DNA of 64,000 bases. It comes from Poecilobothrus nobilitatus. Taxonomy: Eukaryota; Arthropoda; Insecta; Diptera; Dolichopodidae. Numbering within the stretch: the first letter of the stretch is position 1; each line of letters starts with the position of its first letter. Where the stretch lies: positions 167,598,438 through 167,662,437 of the forward strand of contig OX352773.1 of NCBI GenBank assembly GCA_947095535.1. The letters run 5' to 3'. Both the position numbers and the translations under genes were made by a program. Below the pieces are notes generated by a model. That model ran no database searches and was not told the DNA's origin. It saw nothing but the letters and a program-made list of their open reading frames with translations. This document shows, in pieces, positions 53,542 through 64,000 of this stretch.

Positions 53542-54639
53542 TATTTAAATAATAAATTTTTTTTATTTGCATATTTTAGCTAAAATTACAAATTCTTTTC
53601 ATATAATAAAATATTAAAAATATAAATGAAAATTTGAATTGACAATGTTTAACATATACAGATTCAAAAGGTATATCATTAAAGATATATCAAAAAAAAA
53701 TTCAAAATTTTGAAAATTTGAGGGGATTCATCCCAAACAATTTTTAATATACTCGTAATTATACCTATATAAATACTATGATAAGTTTAATAAAAACTGA
53801 TTAAACCGTTTTCTTTTGCATTTATTTTTAAATGTAGGTATCTTTTAGGTAAGCAATTTTTTTTAAATCTGAAATGTTATAGGCTGTAAGTAGAACATTC
53901 GAACGATTACAAAAAAAAAACGATTAATCAAAATATTGATAATAAATTTTTGTATCAAGATTTACAATTTCAATTCTATTATGTATAATTAATTGTCTAC
54001 ATATTTAATGCGAGATAGTGAAGAAAAATAGTGTCTATTTAAATGGTTAAATTGGAAATTATGTTCTTAATCGTTAATAATATAATCAGTTCAATATAAT
54101 AAAATTATCGTTAAAAAAATATCATATTTTCTTATTCCGGGTAATTCCAAACATCGTCATTTTATTACAAGGAAAAAAAACCCAAAAGCTATTTTTTTTT
54201 TTTTTGCACGATTCAAATACTTTCCTTCAACCACACATACAAGCATATACAATCATACGAGTAATTAATTTATAAATTTAATTTTTTGGTTTATTTATTG
54301 TATTTCTGATATAAAATTAATAGAATCTTTTAAAAGAATTATCCAATTTTATTTTTTTATATTTGATTTTATTTAAGTTTAAAATTCTAGTAAATTAATT
54401 TCATTTCAGATATTTTTCAAAGAAAGCACAAATGATTCTCATTAACTAAGACGAAGAAAAATTTTCGTACTCGTAGGTATAAAACTGATATCATCATTAA
54501 ATGTTTTGGTTTTTTTTTTTTTAAAGATTTTTTTGGTCTTTCAAAAGCTTTTTTATTGTTTTGGTTTAAATTTTTTTATACATAATATTATTTCTTATAT
54601 ATAAAAGCTTCTTAACTTTTTTTCTTGTTTTTAAAACAA
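53542..54639. other. AT-rich spacer, no gene seen
   Basis: Nothing recognisable is present. Confidence 0.5.
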
Positions 54640-55560
54640 AACAAAGCAGAATATAAATCTAAAGATTTTTAAATCCACACAGTGATTTGCACCAAAATTT
54701 ATAATTTTTTTTAGAATTTTATATAAAAAAAAAATTGTAAGAGACCCATTTAATTTTCAGCAAAGCCGATAAAATTAAGAAAATCAGTGAAGATAATAAT
54801 GTAAAAAATATAATATTGGAGCTTTAATTTTAAAGTATTTGAATATGCAAAAATTTGCGCAAGTTTACAGGTGCCTTAAAATATCTAATTTTATTTCACT
54901 TATAATATCTCATAAACAAGGGCAAGTACAGACATTTTTTTCTGAGTTAAATAATATTAATTCTGAAAAAAATTTTTTCTCACAATATGTCAAGGTTCTA
55001 TCTAAAAATGTTCCGAAGATAAAATTTAAATACATACTAAATTGCAAAAATCTGTGTAATTTGTGATTAATAAAGCTGGAAAATCTTCGTTCATTGGACT
55101 TTTGTAGATTGCAAAATTCTAAGGCAGAACCTGAGATATATATATATATAAACATATTTGAAAATTTAAAGTTAATTGGCTGTAGCTCCGTAATGTGTAG
55201 GAATTACATAGAAAAGTTTTTTTTTTTTTTTTGGTTCATTCCCCTGCCACATAAATGTGTCAAGAAAATTACCCAGCCTTTCATTTTGGTTATAAATGTC
55301 GTAAGGGGGAATTATTCTTATGACGTGTATGGGATTCGAACCCACACTTCCTCGGTGTTTTACAGCATTGTTTATACACTCTTATCCAATAGGTCACCAA
55401 GGAACAGTTGAACACCATAGAACAGTTGAAATACAAGATAAGTTTTTGAAGAAAACCTATACATGATTAAAATTTGTCCTATTTTAAATGTTGTAGAAGT
55501 TTTATAAAGAGATGGTGGAACGAATGAACAGAGTGAAACTAAAAAACATTTTTTTTTGCA
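54640..55560 (+). repeat. Family A repeat, degenerate, interrupted by a SINE
   Basis: It starts AAAGCAGAATATAAATC, has GGCTGTAGCTCCGTAATG near 55180, resumes after the SINE with AATGTTGTAGAAGTTTTATA and GAACAGAGTGAAACTAA, and ends in a decayed hairpin near 55560. Frames at 54839-55411 only read the repeat and the SINE. Confidence 0.6.
55231..55403 (-). mobile_element. SINE S1a inserted in a family A copy
   Basis: The minus strand carries CCTTGGTGACCTATTGGATA (A box decayed), the B box in GTGTGGGTTCGAATCCCATA, GTCATAAGAATAATTCCCCC, and the end CATTTATGTGGCAGGGG followed by the A tail (as T run at 55217-55232). Confidence 0.85.
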
Positions 55561-57773
55561 AAATGTATCAAAAAGATTGTTTTAAATGTTTAATCTTAAA
55601 AAAACTTGTAGTAGATAGATATTAAAACGAAAAAAAATGGCAAGATGTCATGAACATTTATTAAATAACTATATGATTAAATTACGATGTTTAATATTGA
55701 TTTCAATATTATTGTAAATTGTTATACATATAACTAAAATGTGTAATTTACCTAGTGAAAAATCTTAACTTTTAAAAAAGTTAATGGCGTTGGATCGTAA
55801 CGAAATTCTAACTTTTTTAAATTTAATTATACAAATCTTATTTTGTCCGCAAAAACTTTTTTTTTGTTGGTAAATTGTGTTATTTGTTTTTTTATTATTT
55901 CGTAATATTATAAACATGACAGTGGGATTTTTTTTATATTAAGCATTTAAATATAGGTACTTATATAGGTACTGATTTGAAAAATATAGGAATAATTATA
56001 GGTACTGATTTGAAAAATTTCAAAACAATAAAGCAATTCTTTAATATTGGAACGTTAAAAAATTCTAATCATACTTTTTAATGTATCAAATGTAAGAAAT
56101 ACATATGTCATTATTTAGAAATATTGACAAATCATTGAAAAATATGTATGTATGAGATTTATAAATATCACATTTGACACAATTTCTTCAAGAATTCTTC
56201 AAGAATTCTTCCAAGAAAGATTCACAAACCACTAAAAATAAATAATAATGCCATTTGCTATTTTCAGCTTATTTATAATTTAATTTTGTTTGATGGTAAT
56301 ACTGTTTTCAATATTACAAAAATTTTCATTCTGTTTCATTTTTAAAGCCTAAGCAAATTTACATGCACGAACACAATATATCCGAATTTTAGAAATGTTT
56401 CGCCCCTCAATATTACTGGACTCTTCAGTAGGCTGTATGTATGTTAAATTGCCTAGACAGTTTCTGGACTTTCGATTAATCTTGTACTTTTAAATGCAAT
56501 TTTATAAAAATCATCTGTGAAGTATAAAACTAATCGAAAAATTTTCGTAAAACCATTTTTTAAATGAAGTTTTTGAAAAAGAAACTAAATGAGGTATTAA
56601 TTTTGATTTTGAAAAAAATTGTTTTTTCTTTGTTAGCATGATATTTATCGACTGTACAAAATGCATTTTGAATGCACAAAAAAAAAAGAATTTCTCAGAT
56701 AATATTCAATTATTATATGCGGATTATATTAATTTTAATAAAAATTATTTTTGATGTAAATAAAATACAATTTGGAAATTAATTATTTCCATTAAAAAAA
56801 ATTTGGTGAAAGTGAAGTTTATATTCCTTTTATATATATATATATATATATGTTTTATATGCTTAAAAATAGAAACCTAATTGTTTTTAGTTATCATCAT
56901 AAAAATTAATTTTTTTAGAACCTTAATTGTGTCCTCATAGCAATCTGATTTTTTTCTTTACATAATAAGAATTTAAAAATTTCTTTTGTTCGCGCAACGA
57001 AAATTTTCTTCTTCTCCTTCCAATACCCTTTTCAGGGCATATTGATATTGATTAAAATTTATTTTTGAATAATTCAACTGGAAGGAGAAAATTAATTTCT
57101 AAATTGAATTTTATTCGTCATATAAAAATTTCGTGCGGACGCAATTCAATGCTCCTCCTGAATTCCATTTTACCAAATTTACCTTTTACGTGATTTTGCT
57201 TTTCTGAAACCATTTGGTCACGTTATCCTCTTTTAGAAATTCTATTATTTATTTTACACTATACATGATTATATGTTATTCTTTTTCTGTTTGTATTGCA
57301 AAGTTTTCCTCTCACTTCATCTTATCATGTCTTCATAAAAAATCATAAAATTTAAATTTATTTGGCGAATGAAAATGATTTGCATTTCAATTATTTATCT
57401 ACTGGTATATTCTATTGTTCAAATCCTGAATATTAACTTTTTAAATATTTTAATAAAATAATTAAATTTATTTTTAAATATTTTGTTAAATGCAAAATTG
57501 TTTGCTATTCAAAATTGACCTTGAATTGATCTTTTACTATATAATTAAAGTGGAAGTAACAAATACAATATTAGGGGTAATATTTTTTCTTTAAATTCGC
57601 TAATGATTGACTTTTGACAAGGTATTTTATTATTTTCTAAGATGTTTTTGAAAAAGCTAATTTTTTAAATTATCTTTTTTATAACAAAAACAAAAAAAAA
57701 AAAGTAATCCATTTAAGTTTCTTGTTTTGCTAAAACTGGTTTTTAATTCGATTTAATTTTGCGAAATTATATT
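55561..57773. other. AT-rich spacer, no gene seen
   Basis: It contains an (AT)n run near 56832 and, at 56990-57150, a loosely inverted arrangement (GCGCAACGAAAATTTTC/CTCCTTCCAA against TTGGAAGGAGAAAAT-like and AAAATTTCGTGCGGACGC). This may be an eroded inverted-repeat element. No coding frame is present. Confidence 0.4.
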
Positions 57774-58600
57774 TATACCCGTACGAACGTAGTTGCCAGG
57801 GTATAATAAATTTGCCATTACATTTGACAGCGAGAAAAGGTGGCGAAATAGATATGACAGCGTATATAAATATTCTTACATAAAATGGAATTTTGATGTC
57901 TGCACGATAATTCAAAAAATAATATATGGCTAGAATTCTGAAATCTTAAAAATAACTCAGGTTTAATGAAAGTTTAGGTACCTGACATTTTGTGAAAAGA
58001 AGTTAAGTTTTTAACGTTTTTGAGTTGAGCATGAGTCAAATAAATAAAAAAATAAAAAAGACTTATGCAAACGGTTGTTGCAAAATTTCGTTGTTGTAGA
58101 ACCTCAGGTTCGGATAGCTGCTATACAAATTCCTTTTTATATGAACATAACTCAGAGGTATGTAATCTATTGGGCATTTAAAATTTATTCAATATTTTTT
58201 TTATTGCATTCCTCTGCCACATAAATGTGGACAGGAAATTACACAGCCTTTCCTGTTCAGGCTTGGCTATACATGTCGTAAGGCGGAGTAACTCTTACGA
58301 CGTATGTGGGATTTAAAACCATACTCCCTCGGTGTTTATAGCGTATTTTATACGCTCTTACTCACTAGTCTATTGAGGCCCCAGAAAATAAAATTTTATG
58401 TCAATAAAATTTATGCAAAATTTGGTTAGTCTACAGCAACAGGCTCCAGTAGCTGTCATATAACTTCAAAATTTACATAAATATATTTCGGTACTTTAGG
58501 TCAGAACAACTTATTTTTCAGATAATAACAGAATAATTTATTCTCGAACGATTATATCCTAGAGTTGATACAGTCAACTATAAACTTTTCCTTTAAACAT
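57774..58600 (+). repeat. Family B repeat, interrupted by a SINE
   Basis: It starts TATACCCGTACGAACGTAGT, then AGGGTATAATAAATTTGCCA and GGCGAAATAGATATGACAGC. It ends TCGAACGATTATATCCTAGA and the hairpin AGTTGATACAGTCAACT (58563-58579). The minus-strand frame at 57730-57915 is spurious. Confidence 0.7.
58200..58382 (-). mobile_element. SINE S1a inserted in a family B copy
   Basis: On the minus strand: GGGGCCTCAATAGACTAGTG, a mutated B box in GTATGGTTTTAAATCCCACA, the hairpin GTCGTAAGAG...GCCTTACGAC, TGAACAGGAAAGGCTGTG and CATTTATGTGGCAGAGG. The body is well preserved although the B box has lost TTCGA. Confidence 0.88.
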
Positions 58601-59448
58601 TTTTTTTTTAGCTAAATCGGTTTATGGCGGTTTGGATAATAAATATTTTGATTCATTTCTTTATAAACACCTAAAATTTGCCTTAAATTAAAAAAAAAAA
58701 TCACAAAAAATTTAAGAAGAAAAAGAAAACAATATCACATATATATATGAAATATAAATTGATAAAATTTATGTAACTTTTCAATAAAAAATTAAAATAA
58801 AACGCGAAAAAAGTAAAAATAATATTTAATAAACCAATAAATAAATATGTTAAATTTAAATTTTAGTGAAAAATTATTATGTATGCAAGTACATTGCAAT
58901 ATTTTCATTCTACACACACTGCTTATGTTATTGTTATACTAATATTTCATTTTGTATAGATACTCTTGAAGCACTTTTTTAAAAGTTTTATCTGAGATAT
59001 ATCTGTCAATATTAGACTTCATATACAAATTACAGGATTGGTCTTATTATTTTATTTTGACCTTTTATAAACACCCTGTATATTTAACATTTGTTTTGAT
59101 TTATATAGTGTAAAGCATAGATATATTATTAACTTTCATTGAATCAGATGTTTTGGAATATTTGATTTTACCAAAGTTTAGTTTCCCACGCAAATATAGC
59201 CTTTTAAAAAATGAAATTCCGTGCCAATTAAAGTTGATTTGTTGATAAAACCGGATGTATATATATATATATAATATATATATTGGAATTCATTTATCAT
59301 TCATATATTTATATATACATATGTATTGCAATGATTGCATATATAATATAAGTGAAAGGTTAAAACCTATAGTTTTTACAGTTTTTGTCATTTTAAATTG
59401 TTTTAATAATTTTAGTTAGTTTTATTTATCCGTAATTTTTTAACTTCT
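58601..59448. other. AT-rich spacer, no gene seen
   Basis: Only (AT)n tracts near 59258 and AT-rich DNA are seen. Confidence 0.5.
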
Positions 59449-59594
59449 GACTCATGGCGCAGTGGTTAAGTCGCCAACCTTTCAATCGAAAAGTCTTCTT
59501 GGGTTCAAACCCCGGTCAGGTCATAAATAAAATATATGTAGTACTTTTATATCGTAATAATGTATATCGTATAATTAATATTAGTAATAATAAT

Positions 59595-59670
<76 letters not shown>

Positions 59671-60178
59671 GCTGCTACAGTGAAGCTATCTTTGGTTATA
59701 TCATGCAAGTAAGGTGTTATATACTGCTGCACGTTGTAATCCACTGATGGCCCTGACTCTGTAGTAAAATAATAATAATATTAATAAGAATACTAATACC
59801 AAAAAATAATAAGTACTACAGCGACAGTGGCGGTTGCCTTCAATAATTATCTCATGCAGTAAAGTGTTATATACAACTGCATGTTGTAACTGTTGTAATG
59901 GCTATAGTCAATGTTAGCAAAATAGTAATAATAATAGGCGGATTTATTGTTTCCTTACAGTCCCACTCCCAATTCAATGTTTCCGCATCCAATTTTCCTA
60001 TTCTTTCCTATCCCTACTCTTTAGCCAATATATTGCGTTAGCAGGTAAGGGTTTCATCCCATTTTATTGGCTAAAGGGGAAGCTGGGTTTAGTCAGTAAG
60101 AATCTGACACTACCAAGGGAGAAATTCTTGGTGTTTTTGGAAGATTCCCACCTCCCTTAGCGAAAAAAAAAAAAAAAA
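59449..60178 (+). mobile_element. SINE S2, full-length reference copy with (AAT)n array
   Basis: The tRNA-like head has A box TGGCGCAGTGG (59455-59465) and B box GGTTCAAACCC (59502-59512). It is followed by an (AAT)n microsatellite (about 59583-59670), two similar body units (ATCATGCAAGTAAGGTGTTA and ATCTCATGCAGTAAAGTGTT), and a distal part ending TTGGAAGATTCCCACCTCCC and a poly(A) tail at 60163-60178. The poly-Asn and poly-Ile frames here are microsatellite artefacts. Length is about 0.73 kb, long for a SINE because of the duplicated body. Confidence 0.8.
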
Positions 60179-60596
60179 TAGTTTTGCAATGAATTTCTAT
60201 CTATCTACCTTTTTTTTGTATTTTTAAATATTTAAAAAAAAAATATGATAATTTAATATGAAGAAATTCAATATAATAATTAATATTTACATTCTTACAT
60301 TTAAAATTATTAAATCATGGATTTTTGTTTTCAATTTAAGGAAAATTGAACATAAGTTATTAAATATAATACATAATATATAAATAATAAAAAATAATTT
60401 GAATTAACGTGAAAGTGTTATGTAAAAATTTCAATAAAATTGAAACCACTCTCATTTTTCATATGTTTACAAAGCGATTTATTGTGAACCTACATTGTAT
60501 ATTTTTTTCTATATTTTTTTAAATAAAATCAGTTTCTTTTAAAAAATGTTGGTTTAATTTTAAAATAGAGTCATAATAATTATGAGTTTTAATTTT
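60179..60596. other. AT-rich spacer between convergent S2 copies
   Basis: No gene or other repeat is seen. Confidence 0.5.
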
Positions 60597-61208
60597 TTTT
60601 TCCTGAGGCAGATGATTCTATCTTCCAAAGACACCAGCAATACTCTTCTTGGTAGTGTCAGATTCTTACTGTATAAATCCAGTTCCCCATTTATTTGATA
60701 TAAAGGAATGAAAATCCTAACTGCTAACTAGTACAGATAGGAAAGGATAGGATAAGAATGTAAGGGGGCTTTCAATTGGAACGTGAAATTGTCGGGATCA
60801 ATGAATCCTGCCAATTATTATTACTATTTAGCTATCAGTGAAAAAGTTATCAATAGTTAGAACGTGCAATAGTATATAACACCTTTCTGCATGAGGTAAT
60901 AATTGAAGGCAACCTCACTGTCTTTGTAGCAGGTATTATTATTAGTATTGGTTATTAATTATAATTATTACTATATTTGGTGCAGAATCAAGGCCATCAC
61001 TTGGTTACAACTTTTAGTAGTATATACTATAGTAGCATAGTACCACCTTGCATAAGATAACCGAAGGCAGTTGCACTTATGTAGTAGCTATTAATATTAT
61101 TATTATATAATAATACTTATTTGTTTTTCTTATATGATCTGATCGGGGTTTCAATCCAAGACCCTCCAATTCAAAGGCTGGCGACTTAATTATTACGCCA
61201 TGAGTTGG
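60597..61208 (-). mobile_element. SINE S2, inverted copy
   Basis: The minus strand begins CCAACTCATGGCGTAATAAT with a decayed A box and has B box GGATTGAAACCCC (61145-61157). Body units contain GTTATCTTATGCAAGG and TTACCTCATGCAGAAAGGTG, the distal part AATCTGACACTACCAAG, and the end TTTGGAAGATAGAATCATCT then an A run. It mirrors the preceding S2 copy across about 0.4 kb. Confidence 0.75.
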
Positions 61209-61489
61209 ATGAATTAAAGTTTTAATTTAATAGTGGAAATATAAATAAGTTCTAATGTTACGATTGATTGTTCAGTTTTTATAAAACTATATATAAAGAT
61301 CTGATACAAAATGCCGTAAAAATCTTTGTTTTACATTATCTCGCAGAATAGTTATGCATTATCTATTTGGTAAAAGAGAAAACAATAATTGACAAAATTT
61401 AATAATTTCAAACAAGGTAAGACAAAGGAAAAATTCTGTCCAGTAAATTTTTTAACATAAATTTACAATTTCAAGAACGTCAAATTCAA
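61209..61489. other. AT-rich spacer, no gene seen
   Basis: Nothing recognisable is present. Confidence 0.45.
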
Positions 61490-61746
61490 GAACAACATCT
61501 TTGTTTTAAACACTCCTACCAACATCTACTAACTTTCTATATTTCCCAATTTTCTTTATTACTATTTTTTCCTATCCCCAAATCAAATTGTACATTGTAC
61601 CATTTATACCATAAGTTCTAACCTAATGGTTGGTTTAAAAGGGAAATGACATTTAGTTCATTAAAATGTAACACTACCAAAAAGAAATCGCGTGTTAATC
61701 TCATTGGTTACCTTCGAGATTTCCACCTTCCTTCGCAAAAAAATGT
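61490..61746 (+). mobile_element. SINE S2, 5'-truncated tail
   Basis: TTTCCTATCCCCAAATC, TTGGTTTAAAAGGGAAATGA, GTAACACTACCAAAAAG and CGAGATTTCCACCTTCCTTC, then an A run, repeat the distal half of S2 in order. There is no head. Confidence 0.65.
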
Positions 61747-62697
61747 TTAAGTATAAAACTGGAATATTACTATTTTAAAACACTTTTATGATAAGAGACA
61801 TTGAGGTACTAAATTCTCTAATCGATAATGAAATAATTATGTAATGGCACAATTTCAAATGAAATGTCATAGCATAATTGACAACCCTGCATTTTGTCAC
61901 AGTATATATATTTCATACTTATTACACATTATTGATTAGGTTTTCATAGATCAGTGAAGTTATAAAAAAAAATATGCTTGGTGTGTTTATATCCAAAGAA
62001 TAGTCAGAAGATATTTGCTTATGTAAATAATAATATTATATATACATTTAGAAGATTGATCAAGTATTGAGTCATTAAATCGATCGTAGGTAAAATCGAT
62101 TATTAATGTAATTCAAAAAATATTGCTGAAGATCGGTTATTACTTATGGAAGTGGAATACTATCTAAGACTATAAAACCGAATTAAAAAAATTGTATGTA
62201 CATATATTAGATAATAATATCAAATTAAATAACATTTATATGAAAATCTAAACAAGTTAACGAGAAAATAACATAAAGCAATTTAAATGATAACACATTG
62301 TTTCAGTATTTTTCTAAAATTGTTTAATAAATAAATAAATAATATTTTATTTTAATATAGTAACTATAGGTACATAATGTATTTTTTTTTTACATAAATT
62401 TCAATTTGGTATAAACACATATACATATATATTCATACTAAAATTTTCTAGTATTAAAAATAATTTTATAATTTTGAAATTTAGCCAGAAAAAATCAAAA
62501 AGAAAAATAAAAACGTTGATTATTAGATTTTTTATTCTATTTTTAAAAATTTTCGCGATTATATATTTAAACTGAAGACCATAAGTTCTCTACTTTTTTG
62601 TTTTTTTTAAATATTTCTAATTTCTCTAATTTTTTTTTTTGAAATTTTTGTTTTTTGCAAAATTTTAAGATCATTATTTAACAGACTTTCAAATTAC
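61747..62697. other. AT-rich spacer, no gene seen
   Basis: Nothing recognisable is present. Confidence 0.5.
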
Positions 62698-63120
62698 CGA
62701 AATTAGTTTTTAGCATGTTTTTTATAAATTCTGGAAAATTTTTATCGTTTAAAAATATTTTGTTTTCCTTTGTTAGTTCGCCCGTCCATCTCTTTACAAA
62801 ACCATTCCACATTTTCATATAAAAAGATTAAACTTTAAATGTATGGGTAAATTTCATAAAAAATTATCAGCTGTAGAAAAACTTTTTTGTTTAGCACCAT
62901 ACATTACGGATTTACAACCTTCAAGGTTGCAGAAAACTTCCATAAATATGTTCAAATTGTTACAAGTTAAGTTCTATACTAATAACTTTACTAAAATAGC
63001 ATATTATATTTTTAAATAATGAACATAAGTTACTTTAAAAATGTTTTTATTCCTTCTCATTTAAGATATATGAGAAGTTAAAATTTAATTTGGTTTTTTT
63101 AATTTTAAATACTACCTTGT
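62698..63120 (-). repeat. Family A repeat, degenerate fragment
   Basis: TTAGTTCGCCCGTCCATC, TTTACAAAACCATTCCACAT and CATACATTACGGATTTACAA follow the order of the GTCC-rich end of family A. The remainder is eroded. Confidence 0.5.
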
Positions 63121-63346
63121 TACATTTGAATTAGCCAATTGTATGTTTATGTATCCCGCCACGATCATTTATGAAAAAACTTCTTTATTAATTTGTTTTA
63201 ATTGTGGATAAAAAATAATAATAGGTAGGTAATAATATATTAGAAAAGAATCTTAAAATTTAAAAATACTAATCAAAATAAAAATATATTTGTATACTTT
63301 TAGGATATATTTGAAATGATGTTTTCAAAATAATTTTTAATTGTAT

Positions 63347-64000
63347 TTTTTATACCCGAACGAACGTAGTTCTCAGGGTATTATAAATTTGTGATTACGG
63401 TTGTGAAACTTTAAAGGAGTCGAGTTAGATATGAAAAAGTTTATATATCCTTGCTCAGAATTGAATTCTGAATCGATTCAGCCATGTACTTCTGTCAGTC
63501 CGTCTGTTCGCACCATAACTCAAAAAATAAAGGAAATAGGATTCTTAAAATTTTTACTATGCTACTTTTGTAGAATTGTTAGTTAATTAATTATTTAACT
63601 ATTTAAATTGATTAAGTTGGACGGGCACCTTCAATTAGCTAGTCAGACTAACTTATTTATTTATATGAAAATAACTCAATATCTATTGAAACTATAAGTA
63701 TCTGAAATTTTATGAAATAAAGTGAAATTTTAAGTCAACTAATTTTATTGGTCTAGAGCAGTTCGTAATTGCCATACAATTTTTTTATACAAGCATAATT
63801 TAAGCATATCTAGCGTCTCAGACCAATTAAGTTAGTTAAGTTTAACGTAAAGTTATATAAGTATAACTTATTAAAGTTAGACGTATAGGATATAAGTATA
63901 ACTTAATTAAGAGACGTCAAAAATTGTTTAAAACATGAGTAGGTTTTATGGCAATAACTTCTGTGTAATTTGGTTTGTTAAGTGCAATAATTTGAAGTAG
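63347..64000 (+). repeat. Family B repeat, running off the window
   Basis: It starts TTTTTATACCCGAACGAACG, then TCTCAGGGTATTATAAATTT and GGAGTCGAGTTAGATATGAA, with CAGTCCGTCTGTTCGCACCA. Further on, TATAAGTATAACTTA-type duplications occur at about 63850-63910. The distal hairpin is not reached. Confidence 0.6.

Noticed and set aside
59454..59747. 97-codon frame with poly-Asn and an antisense poly-Ile frame
   Set aside because: These read the S2 tRNA head and the (AAT)n microsatellite.

Overview
The window looks like nuclear DNA from an insect with a very AT-rich, repeat-laden genome. Supporting signs are intron-style spacing, a U6 snRNA relic, non-LTR retrotransposon remnants with an RNase H domain, tRNA-derived SINEs, MITEs with target-site duplications, and secreted low-complexity proteins. 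No bacterial operons, CRISPR arrays or viral genomes were seen. The insect order cannot be fixed from the sequence. Most short ORFs are chance frames in AT-rich DNA or lie inside repeats.

Genes: the core is a plus-strand cluster of paralogous, apparently single-exon secreted proteins at 34372-36021 (549 aa), 45548-46714 (388 aa) and 51722-52948 (408 aa). A dead fourth copy lies at 44015-44240. All intact members have a signal peptide, a Ser/Arg-rich start, TSRP-type repeats, an LPxGAxLYS motif, an IIIIN segment, a conserved block with two Cys 24 residues apart (CYPI..NQTDP...EVEQIACY), and a C-terminal hydrophobic tail suggesting a GPI anchor. The first gene also has a Gly/Ala hydrophobic tract, giving a prion/Shadoo-like layout; the other two carry a His/Tyr-rich cassette there. 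I do not recognise a named family. A separate probable last exon (37742-37978) of an unknown gene lies downstream of the first paralogue.

Left part (1-34 kb) is almost entirely repeats. It opens with a U6 snRNA relic joined head-to-tail to an RNase H-encoding LINE fragment, a U6/LINE chimera. Then come a perfect 52-bp-arm hairpin with a tRNA-like B box, repeat families A (about 1.25 kb, terminal hairpin) and B (TATACCCGTACGA ends), a PIF/Harbinger-like MITE, two hAT-like MITEs, several foldback structures whose inverted arms are short-period minisatellites, and a 2.8-kb repeat with eight tandem units of about 145 bp.

Right part (36-64 kb) holds the rest of the gene cluster with more family A/B copies, a decayed LINE ORF2 end, and two tRNA-SINE families. 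S1 has one tRNA head joined to two different bodies. S2 has heads, 5'-truncated tails and a convergent inverted pair at 59.4-61.2 kb. S1 copies sit inside A and B copies, so S1 was active later.
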